Source: JASFEQ01 sp050122535
GTDB lineage: Bacteria > Desulfobacterota > DSM-4660 > Desulfatiglandales > HGW-15
Length of the DNA: 6,368 bases
Direction: 5' to 3'
Assembly (NCBI GenBank): GCA_050122535.1
Contig: JASFIT010000275.1
Location: 1-6,368, forward strand
Shown: positions 1-4,962 of the stretch, in pieces
How positions within the stretch are numbered: the first letter of the stretch is position 1
Layout: every line of letters begins with the position of its first letter
The notes under the pieces: model-generated
The model's database searches: none
Told to the model about the DNA's origin: nothing
The model's input: only the letters and a program-made list of their open reading frames with translations
Position numbers and translations under genes: made by a program

Positions 1-228
1 GCAATTATCAGAGCAAACAGGAAAGTTTACAAGCTGTTTCCCAAACCGGATTATCCATTCTTCCCAAATCTCAACTCGCACATTGCCCATTGGGTAGGGA
101 AATGGGTCCCGATGCCTTTTCTGAAACCGGGTACCCGCCCCGAAGGGGTGGGGACTGAGCGGAGCCTGAAAAGGCGAGCGCGAAGAAATCCCTGGCGGGA
201 GGCCTTCGTCCTTTTCGCGACATATTAG
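1..228 (+). CDS. C-terminal fragment of an unidentified protein, entering from outside the window
   Basis: Frame 1 on the plus strand is open from the first base to a TAG at 226-228, giving 75 codons with no start inside the window. The first ~47 residues read like real protein (RKVYKLFPKPDYPFF near the start, then HIAHWVGKWVPMPFL). The rest is rich in Arg, Gly and Pro and is encoded inside the GC-rich inverted-repeat element that begins near 63. The element has therefore probably supplied a foreign tail and stop codon, or the true end of the gene lies inside it. I do not recognise the family; no catalytic motif is visible in so short a piece. It converges on the histidine phosphatase gene ending at 401. 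The main doubt is chance openness in GC-rich repeat DNA. Confidence 0.4.
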   Translation, partial: AIIRANRKVYKLFPKPDYPFFPNLNSHIAHWVGKWVPMPFLKPGTRPEGVGTERSLKRRARRNPWREAFVLFATY

Positions 229-380
229 TGGGGGAAACCGCAGCCCCGAGCTTGTCGAGGGGAATGCGGAGGGGGCAGAACTCCCCCGCAGATAAGTCGC
301 TGAAAAGACCAGGCCGGGAGCCTCGGTATTGAAGAAAAGGCATTAGGGGCCATCCATGGAGCCCAAGCTGAGGTTTGGGC
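63..380. repeat. GC-rich element with imperfect terminal inverted repeats (MITE-like or palindromic repeat)
   Basis: Two pairs of inverted matches in the same order bracket this stretch. CCCAAATCTCA at 63-73 matches the complement of TGAGGTTTGGG at 369-379 (10 of 11). ATGCCTTTTCT at 112-122 is an exact inverted match to AGAAAAGGCAT at 333-343. Similarity continues inward in patches (ACCGGG...CCCG against ACCGAGG...CCCGG). The left arm carries about 13 extra bases between the two blocks. The interior holds further stems: CCCC-GAA-GGGG near 139-149, CCGCA/TGCGG at 238-242/265-269 enclosing CCCC/GGGG, and a bulged G/C stem at 266-289. GC content is visibly above that of the neighbours. A minus-strand ORF fills it but looks like spurious translation of repeat DNA. 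No transposase is present and no clear target-site duplication was found, so mobility is inferred only. Confidence 0.5.
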
Positions 381-400
381 AACAGCCTGTTTATATATCA

Positions 401-1108
401 CTAACGATACGTAAGCAACGCTGGATCCCCAAGGAGGTCGAGGTGGGCCAATGAATTAAAGGATGAAAGGCTGAACTGTTTATCACTGTACTTGAAGACG
501 GACATGGACGTGTTCTTTATTTGCCAGGACAGGCGAATGGTCTCTTCATCTGTCAAACTGAGGGCCATTTGCATGACCGTTGAAATGGCCCCGCCCGAGC
601 TAAATACCAAGATTCTCTTTTTCCGAACGCTTTCTTCCATGATCATCTTTGCGCCCTTGTGAACGCGCTCCTTAAAGGCCTTCCAAGTTTCCATACCCTC
701 CACGTCGTTAAGTCCAGATATCCACCGCAAAACGGCACGTTCAAAGACCATCTGAAAGGATTTGCTGTCCGTGTACATACGGGCTAGGGCCTCTGAAACG
801 GCCGGATCTTCTCGAATCAGATCTGGGACTTGAGACCTAATCACCAGGCGGGCGTCATACTCGTTAAGCTCAGGCACTATGCGCAAATCAGGTTCCCTAT
901 TCTGATCCCCTATTGCGGATAAAACCCTCTTCGCTGTGTCTATTTGACGCTCCATGGAGCCGGAATAGAATGCCTGAAAATGGAGTCCAGTCTTAACCAA
1001 GTAATCCGCAAGGATTTCTGCCTGCCTCACTCCAAGACTGGAAAGTCGGTCATAGTTTTCTTTCCCGAAAGAGGCCTGGGCATGTCTGACAAAGCAGATT
1101 TCTCCCAT
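401..1108 (-). CDS. Histidine phosphatase (phosphoglycerate-mutase-like) superfamily protein, second His replaced by Ser
   Basis: A 235-residue protein of the cytoplasmic histidine phosphatase (PGAM-like) superfamily, which hydrolyses or transfers phosphate through a phospho-His intermediate; the substrate cannot be told from sequence. The N-terminal FVRHAQASFG motif supplies the nucleophile His9 next to Arg8, in the RHA form rather than RHG. YDRLSSLGVRQAE (19-31) is the conserved helix, SMERQIDTA (51-59) carries the second phosphate-binding Arg54, and ELNEYD (80-85) holds the acidic residues. The second active-site motif, normally SHGG, is FSSGGAIS (169-176), so the second His is Ser171. I recall relatives with a TSGG-type motif that share the RHxQASFG start, so this may be a subfamily trait rather than decay. 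The start is well supported: GGGAG lies 6 bases upstream and the ATG overlaps the TGA of the HEAT gene as TGATG, implying coupling. Length is normal for the family. Confidence 0.88.
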   Translation of the reverse strand: MGEICFVRHAQASFGKENYDRLSSLGVRQAEILADYLVKTGLHFQAFYSGSMERQIDTAKRVLSAIGDQNREPDLRIVPELNEYDARLVIRSQVPDLIREDPAVSEALARMYTDSKSFQMVFERAVLRWISGLNDVEGMETWKAFKERVHKGAKMIMEESVRKKRILVFSSGGAISTVMQMALSLTDEETIRLSWQIKNTSMSVFKYSDKQFSLSSFNSLAHLDLLGDPALLTYR

Positions 1109-1338
1109 CAGGGGCTCCCATTGACCGTCTCTAGGATTTCTTCCGCCAACTTCCTCGTACCCTCATCTTCATCCGTTAAGGCCTCCATCAGTGGGAAGAC
1201 GACCTCCACCCCACCAATCTGTCCTAGAGCGACTAGAACGTTTTTCCTATCCAGGATCCCAATTGGCCCAGAGAAAGCAGGCACTGGTATGCACAAAAAA
1301 ACTGAGAACAGACATTGGAATTTACTCGGAAATCTCAT
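1108..1338 (-). CDS. Small exported-looking protein with a single HEAT repeat
   Basis: A 76-residue protein. Residues 27-70 form one two-helix HEAT (PBS-lyase type) unit: LVALGQIGGVEVVFPLMEAL, then DEDEGTRKLAEEILE, with the typical 'LGxIGG...V.PL..AL.DED..R..A...L' spacing. HEAT units mediate protein-protein contacts. Residues 1-23 look like a Sec signal peptide: Arg2 and Lys6, a hydrophobic stretch LFSVFLCIPVPA, then an AFS-G-like cleavage site. If so, the protein is periplasmic. The ATG at 1338 has GAGGA about 10 bases upstream. The frame is open upstream to a TAG at 1402-1404 but offers no better start. Its stop overlaps the start of the phosphatase gene by one base. One HEAT unit alone is unusual because these repeats normally come in arrays, so it may be the tail of a once longer gene. 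Confidence 0.6.
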   Translation of the reverse strand: MRFPSKFQCLFSVFLCIPVPAFSGPIGILDRKNVLVALGQIGGVEVVFPLMEALTDEDEGTRKLAEEILETVNGSP

Positions 1339-1495
1339 TAGAACGCAATCCTCAGAGCTGATTTGGTCAATAAAAGACCATAGGAGATGGGCAGAGCCAG
1401 GCTAACACTTTGAGATATAAATTGGAAGAAAGGAGCATTGATAAAGAAATGGGGAGAGTTGCAGGTGGGTCTTCGATGGTCCGCATCGTATGGAA

Positions 1496-2590
1496 TCAGA
1501 TTGGAGTGATCTTATATATGTCGACCGGTTTTGGGATACCCTTAAAAGCGGTATTTTCAACAAATACGGATGAGACCATTCCAGGTATTTCAGAAAGTGT
1601 CTTTTCAGTCGTTAAGATCTGATCAGGGCCAGCATGGGCACACAATCGGCGAGCAAGATTCACGGCGTTCCCTATTACAGTATAAACATAACGTTTTTCT
1701 GAACCCACATTTCCAATGAACACTTGCCCTGTGTTAATACCAATTCCGATTCCCAATCTATCAAAATGGTGTGAATTCCCTGAAAATTTCTCTCTTAACT
1801 CCTGAAAAGAATCTGCCAACTCTAAGGCTGTCTTTACACCGCTTTCACTACAATTCCTAACAGCGACGGGCGCCCCAAAAAAAGCCATCACCTCATCACC
1901 AATGAATTTGTCAATGCTGCCACCGTTGTTGAACACTGTCTTAGACACGGTACCGTAGAATGCATCCAGAAAATCTATGATCTCCTCCAGATCAAGGGCA
2001 GATACCATACTGCTAAATCCCCGGATGTCCGCAAACAGAATAGTCATTTCCAGCTTCTTTCTGATACTATTAGGTTGTTCATATTCATCTATCTTCTTAA
2101 TGAGCTCCTCTGCAACTTGTGGAGAATGCAACTGCTCAAACATCCTCTTCAATCGGATAACAAAGTTCGTCCGATCAGCAACCATCGACTCCAGTTCCTC
2201 GCGGTAGGCACGATTGGCCATCTCAAGCTCTTGCCGACGCAATGCATTGGCTACGTTGATGATTACCTCATTGCGTTCAATAGGCTTGGTGATATAACCA
2301 AACACACCCATTTGCACTGCGGACTCTGCAACCAATGGATCGTCCACGGCAGTCACCATAACGGCGGCCGTGTTTGGATGCTCGGCCAGAAGCCCTCGGA
2401 CGAAGTCCAAACCTAACTCGCCGGGCATGAGGATATCACAAAGGACAAGTTCGAAGGTTTCTTGTTTCAAGCACTGGCGGGCCGCCGCTGCATCAGCGGC
2501 GAGGGTGCAGCTATAACCTTTCGCTTCAAGGATCTGTTTGAGTAGGTGTCGAATAGACCCCTCATCATCCACAATCAAGATCCTTTTCAT
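1496..2590 (-). CDS. Response regulator fused to class III adenylate cyclase
   Basis: A 364-residue cytoplasmic signalling protein. The receiver domain (1-118) has the acidic pair Asp8-Asp9, phosphoacceptor Asp52 (LCDILMPG), Thr80 and Lys102 (ITKP), all as in active CheY-like domains. A helical, probably coiled-coil linker (118-155) and an SPQVAEELI segment lead to a class III nucleotidyl cyclase domain (about 178-364). Both metal-binding Asp residues are present: Asp188 in FADIRGFS and Asp232 in DKFIGDEVMAFFGAP. Lys228 and Thr304 (YVYTVIGN) match the adenine-selecting pair of bacterial adenylate cyclases, and Asn311 and Arg315 (NLARR) match the transition-state residues. The domain should therefore be active, form a homodimer and make cAMP from ATP when Asp52 is phosphorylated. 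The ATG at 2590 has GGAGAG about 5 bases upstream. No histidine kinase lies in the window, so it is an orphan regulator. Guanylate cyclase activity is less likely given Lys228. Confidence 0.93.
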   Translation of the reverse strand: MKRILIVDDEGSIRHLLKQILEAKGYSCTLAADAAAARQCLKQETFELVLCDILMPGELGLDFVRGLLAEHPNTAAVMVTAVDDPLVAESAVQMGVFGYITKPIERNEVIINVANALRRQELEMANRAYREELESMVADRTNFVIRLKRMFEQLHSPQVAEELIKKIDEYEQPNSIRKKLEMTILFADIRGFSSMVSALDLEEIIDFLDAFYGTVSKTVFNNGGSIDKFIGDEVMAFFGAPVAVRNCSESGVKTALELADSFQELREKFSGNSHHFDRLGIGIGINTGQVFIGNVGSEKRYVYTVIGNAVNLARRLCAHAGPDQILTTEKTLSEIPGMVSSVFVENTAFKGIPKPVDIYKITPI

Positions 2591-2690
2591 TGTCTCTCTC
2601 CAAACTCCCTGCTCTATTTAACCGGTTGTTCTCAAGGGAGCTCCTTGGGTCCCCCTTCGTTAGCCATGTTGTGTGTCACTCCAAATGAAT

Positions 2691-2712
2691 GCCGGAATTG
2701 TGAAATTCCGGC
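2691..2712. repeat. Perfect 9-bp stem-loop in the cyclase upstream region
   Basis: GCCGGAATT (2691-2699) and AATTCCGGC (2704-2712) form a perfect stem around the four-base loop GTGA. On either strand it lacks a clean following T-run, so it is a poor intrinsic terminator. It would lie about 100 bases before the cyclase start codon on the minus strand, either in the leader RNA or as a dispersed palindromic unit (REP/BIME-like). Function unknown. Confidence 0.5.
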
Positions 2713-2732
2713 AACTGTCCCTTACCCAATTT

Positions 2733-2748
2733 TTGTAATATTTTACAA
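2733..2748. promoter_or_regulatory. Candidate operator dyad TTGTAA-N4-TTACAA
   Basis: A 16-base symmetric site with 6-bp arms and a TATT centre, in an AT-rich stretch about 145 bases before the cyclase ATG. The size and spacing suit a dimeric helix-turn-helix regulator. It does not match the FNR/CRP half-sites closely enough to name a factor. Only the symmetry is seen; binding is inference. Confidence 0.3.
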
Positions 2749-2936
2749 TAGGATACACCATATGGTCAAAGCTTTTCATTTGGCTGAAGAAAATGGACCA
2801 AGCGGAGGCTTTTGCTTTTATTGCCTTCAAAAACCCCCTCAAGACATATGGCCCTGAGCGTCATAAGGCAGTTGGCTTCTGGAATATTTAACTGCAGTTT
2901 TGGGGGAAAATCAATCGGGAGAAATTATGATTTTTG

Positions 2937-2956
2937 TCTCATACCATCGTATGAGA
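2937..2956. repeat. 8-bp stem-loop downstream of the transglycosylase gene
   Basis: TCTCATAC (2937-2944) and GTATGAGA (2949-2956) are perfect inverted repeats around a CATC loop. Read on the minus strand it follows the transglycosylase stop by about 80 bases and is followed by CAAAAATC, so there is no U-run. It could be a 3'-end stabiliser or an operator rather than an intrinsic terminator. Confidence 0.35.
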
Positions 2957-2988
2957 TTTGGCGGTTCTTTTGAATGTTCCCTACGAGA

Positions 2989-3020
2989 CTGTCGAACCGC
3001 AGATGGGGGTTTCCCGACAG
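2989..3020 (-). terminator. Composite hairpin just after the transglycosylase stop
   Basis: CTGTCG (2989-2994) pairs with CGACAG (3015-3020), and inside it AACC (2995-2998) pairs with GGTT (3008-3011), leaving a TCC bulge and a 9-base loop. It begins 13 bases beyond the stop codon of the minus-strand transglycosylase gene, where a terminator or 3' processing structure is expected. No T-run follows, so the call is weak. GAACCGC (2994-3000), which forms part of it, can alternatively pair with GCGGTTC (2961-2967). Confidence 0.3.
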
Positions 3021-3033
3021 CCTCCACAGCACG

Positions 3034-3717
3034 CTACATGTGTTCCTTGTAGTGTTCGTAGTATTTGAAGACTTTCCTTATGTATATCCTGGTGGCTTTA
3101 AAAGGTGGGATGCCCTTATACTTTCTAACCTTCTTGCTGCCTGCGTTATACGCCGCAAGGGCCAGTTTCACGTCTCCTTCGAACTGATTTAGAAGTTTCT
3201 TGAAATAAACGACGCCTGCATTGATATTGTGCACGGGATCGAAGATATCTTCCACCCCAAGCGATTTGGCCGTTATGGGCATTAGCTGCATGAGGCCTTT
3301 TGCCCCTCTCTTGGAAACCGCCTTTGGGTTGTACCCGGATTCCGCCATTATAATCGCCTTTATGAGGGCTGGATCCATCTCGTAGCGACCGGCCACTTCA
3401 ATAATAATCGGATTGAACCGTTTATCTTTTCTGTTTACAGATTTGGGGGATGGGCCATCTCCAGCTTTAATGTCCGAAGGTGCTTCTACCAGATATCGTG
3501 TTTCATCTACCGTGGCTTCATTGAAATTCTCATAGAGGGCACGGAGCCCCTCCAGCTCTTCGTCACTTAAGCGTGCGTGCATACTCAAAACATCCGCGGG
3601 CTTTAAGTGCGAAATCTGGGCAGGCCCTCTTTTCCCACTAACATAATTGGCGTGTATACACAGACCGATAGCAGCGCCTAATAGCCAGATCAATAGTTTC
3701 TTCGAAGACAGGTTCAT
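3034..3717 (-). CDS. SLT-type lytic transglycosylase
   Basis: A soluble-lytic-transglycosylase-like (lysozyme-fold) protein that cleaves the MurNAc-GlcNAc bond of peptidoglycan to form 1,6-anhydroMurNAc. The start used is ATG at 3717 (227 residues) because GGGAG lies 8 bases upstream. A TTG two codons earlier would sit too close to that site. With numbering from the upstream TTG, residues 7-22 (KKLLIWLLGAAIGLCI) form a signal peptide or membrane anchor without a strict lipobox. Residues 35-100 are a variable spacer. The SLT domain spans about 103-225, with catalytic Glu128 in IMAESGYNP, GLMQLMP (143-149), the NINAG motif (166-170) and ALAAYNAG (188-195). Action in the periplasm is expected. 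It stands alone, separated from its neighbours by 443 and 232 bases, so it is probably its own transcription unit. No LysM or SPOR domain is present, which makes it smaller than MltC/Slt proteins but typical of small housekeeping SLT enzymes. Confidence 0.93.
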   Translation of the reverse strand: MNLSSKKLLIWLLGAAIGLCIHANYVSGKRGPAQISHLKPADVLSMHARLSDEELEGLRALYENFNEATVDETRYLVEAPSDIKAGDGPSPKSVNRKDKRFNPIIIEVAGRYEMDPALIKAIIMAESGYNPKAVSKRGAKGLMQLMPITAKSLGVEDIFDPVHNINAGVVYFKKLLNQFEGDVKLALAAYNAGSKKVRKYKGIPPFKATRIYIRKVFKYYEHYKEHM

Positions 3718-3949
3718 CCCCAAAGCTCCCTTTTCCCCACTTTTCCCCTCTATCCTTCTTTCTTGTGACCCTCGTTGCCGTTCTTACCTTGAAAGAATCA
3801 TGCCATAACATATAACTTTATCATTCAATAACAACTTTCAAGTACTTAGCCTATTTTTCATGAAATACCAGATCCCATAAAATATGTAAAAAAAGTTATC
3901 ACTTTGTAAAAAAAGTTTCCATTTCTTGTTACGAATTTTCATACATTTG
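3718..3949. other. AT-rich intergenic region, probable transglycosylase promoter region
   Basis: Very AT-rich gap between the DUF4392 stop and the transglycosylase start. A possible minus-strand promoter reads TTTACA (3887-3892), a 17-base spacer, then TATTTC (3864-3869), but the leader would be about 140 bases and the -10 is poor. Short palindromes TTTCATGAAA (3856-3865) and AAGTACTT (3839-3846) are present. No strong terminator for the DUF4392 gene is visible beyond A/T runs. Confidence 0.35.
3885..3917. repeat. Two identical 13-bp direct repeats, 20-bp period
   Basis: TGTAAAAAAAGTT occurs at 3885-3897 and again, identically, at 3905-3917, separated by seven bases. The centre-to-centre distance is 20 bp, about two helical turns, which places both copies on the same DNA face. 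Each contains a seven-A tract, so the pair may act as phased, curved DNA (an UP-like element) or as tandem sites for a regulator upstream of the transglycosylase. The repeat is seen directly; its role is inferred. Confidence 0.5.
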
Positions 3950-4855
3950 TCAGATCGGATCAGGTAAGAAGATGGTTTCGGACAAAAATCCACGAAGTCT
4001 TAAGATTATCGAGAGACCGACAGAGAGGGGAAATCCATCTTCTGAGTTTTCGGCACGCCGTGTTACGCCGTCTACGGAACCTTTTTCCAGAAGATAATTT
4101 GCGATCTCGGCAGGATCAAAGAGCTTGAAGAGATCTCTTCCAAGCTCCAGACTCATTGCTGCGATGACGCCGTAGACACCCCAGTTGGATACAGTAGCGA
4201 TAACAAGTTCGTCACACTTGGTTACTGAAGGGATGATGGACATGCGTGAGAGTTCTCTGCTTAAGTTCCCCATACCAATTTCGTTGCCACCGTCACCAAA
4301 GGCAATGGTGGGACAGGTGCATAGATCGAAAAATAGATCGTACTTTGCAGCGTAGTCTGTGATGTCTTCCTTCCGCATATTGTAGTAGCGTCCGTCCTGA
4401 GCTATACCAGGTCGTTCTACAGAAATGACAAGTGATGGTTTCAAGGAGGCAAGTGAACTTTCAACCAATGATGTACTCTCTTCCCAGGTTCTGATAGGGA
4501 TCTCGTAGGTTTCAAAGTCCCTGCTTAATATTCTTGATATGGGCGGGGCGCAAACAAAAATTGGCCGATTCTTTAGATACTCGAGAACCTTATACAAACT
4601 GATAGCGCCAATTGGGCCGTCTGTTTCAAAGCTGCTCCCGACTGGAAACCCTGTACCTATCAGCACAACGCCTTTGTTCTTCAGAATTAGATGCGCTGCC
4701 CGTTTGCAGTAACCCGCTGAGAGGCCCTTTCTCAATGCGTCCATGCCGCGAGAGCTGTGTGTGAGAATAATCTTTTCAATTTGGACATCAGGAGTGTTCA
4801 TGGCAGGTGGGTAAATATCATATTTTGCTAGCAAAGGTAAAGAGGGGTCAACCAC
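3950..4855 (-). CDS. DUF4392 / D-glutamate cyclase-like protein
   Basis: Resembles the C-terminal catalytic domain of mitochondrial D-glutamate cyclase (DGLUCY, formerly C14orf159; DUF4392), which converts D-glutamate to 5-oxo-D-proline. The family signatures appear in order: IGTGFPVGSSFETDGPIGA (66-84), the SVERPG loop (145-150) with DGRYYNMR (154-161), IAFGDGGNEIGMGN (184-197), the SNWGVYG segment (223-229) and DGVTRR (262-267). Near-complete, mainly alpha/beta, no signal peptide, so cytoplasmic. The start is uncertain. The frame shown begins at a GTG at 4855 with only a poor GAAGG next to it. The ATG at 4801 (residue 19), just before the conserved IEKIIL helix, also lacks a clear Shine-Dalgarno site. 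It follows the QueG-like gene on the same strand after 106 bases and may be co-transcribed. Substrate in this organism is inferred from the family only. Confidence 0.85.
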   Translation of the reverse strand: MVDPSLPLLAKYDIYPPAMNTPDVQIEKIILTHSSRGMDALRKGLSAGYCKRAAHLILKNKGVVLIGTGFPVGSSFETDGPIGAISLYKVLEYLKNRPIFVCAPPISRILSRDFETYEIPIRTWEESTSLVESSLASLKPSLVISVERPGIAQDGRYYNMRKEDITDYAAKYDLFFDLCTCPTIAFGDGGNEIGMGNLSRELSRMSIIPSVTKCDELVIATVSNWGVYGVIAAMSLELGRDLFKLFDPAEIANYLLEKGSVDGVTRRAENSEDGFPLSVGLSIILRLRGFLSETIFLPDPI

Positions 4856-4962
4856 GCCTTCGCGGAATGACGGCCTACTGGAGAAATGGCGTCATGGAAG
4901 AAACTGTATCCCGATGCCATTTGCAGGCGTTCTGGCACAGCGCCACAGGAACGTTTCTTCAT
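4828..4962 (-). CDS. Possible 44-residue ORF coupled to the QueG-like gene
   Basis: An ATG at 4962 overlaps the TGA of the QueG-like gene as TGATG and opens a 44-codon frame ending in TAG at 4828-4830, inside the annotated start of the DUF4392 gene in another frame. The peptide begins MKKRSCGAVPERLQ and has no recognisable domain. The stop-start overlap is the only support. There is no Shine-Dalgarno site and composition is not persuasive. It may be chance, or the remnant of a frameshifted 5' end of the DUF4392 gene. Confidence 0.18.
   Translation of the reverse strand: MKKRSCGAVPERLQMASGYSFFHDAISPVGRHSAKAWLTPLYLC

Larger units (their letters stand above)
2591..3033. other. Long non-coding gap with several hairpins
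   Basis: 443 bases separate the end of the transglycosylase gene from the start of the cyclase gene, both on the minus strand. The stretch should hold the cyclase promoter and 5' leader and the 3' end of the transglycosylase transcript. I see no convincing protein. It contains a 9-bp perfect stem-loop (2691-2712), a TTGTAA-N4-TTACAA dyad (2733-2748), an 8-bp stem-loop (2937-2956) and a composite hairpin just past the transglycosylase stop (2989-3020), each listed separately. Shorter palindromes are AACCGGTT at 2620-2627 and CAAGG/CCTTG at 2633-2647. No confident -35/-10 pair could be assigned. Confidence 0.6.

Noticed and set aside
71..382. 103-residue minus-strand ORF filling the inverted-repeat element
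   Set aside because: It coincides with the repeat, is built of low-complexity Arg/Ser/Pro/Gly translation of hairpins, and no domain is recognisable. It is best explained as spurious translation of repeat DNA.
944..1405. 153-residue plus-strand ORF opposite the phosphatase and HEAT genes
   Set aside because: It is antisense to two minus-strand genes with clear motifs, ribosome binding sites and a stop-start overlap.
2660..2842. 60-residue minus-strand ORF upstream of the cyclase
   Set aside because: It is partly encoded by the perfect stem-loop at 2691-2712, has no recognisable domain and no convincing ribosome binding site.
2546..2857. 103-residue plus-strand ORF across the cyclase start and upstream gap
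   Set aside because: It overlaps the start of a well-supported minus-strand gene, and the protein shows no family features.
2927..3046. Short plus-strand ORF (MIFVSYHRMRFGG...) with GGGAG upstream
   Set aside because: Only 39 codons, it runs through the hairpins and into the transglycosylase 3' end; the ribosome-site match is likely chance.
3718..3723. TTG at 3723 as start of the transglycosylase
   Set aside because: It lies about two bases from the GGGAG site; the ATG at 3717 has proper 8-base spacing and is the commoner start codon.
4930..4950. TGGCAC match as a sigma-54 promoter -24 element
   Set aside because: The matching -12 element (TTGC at the required spacing) is absent.
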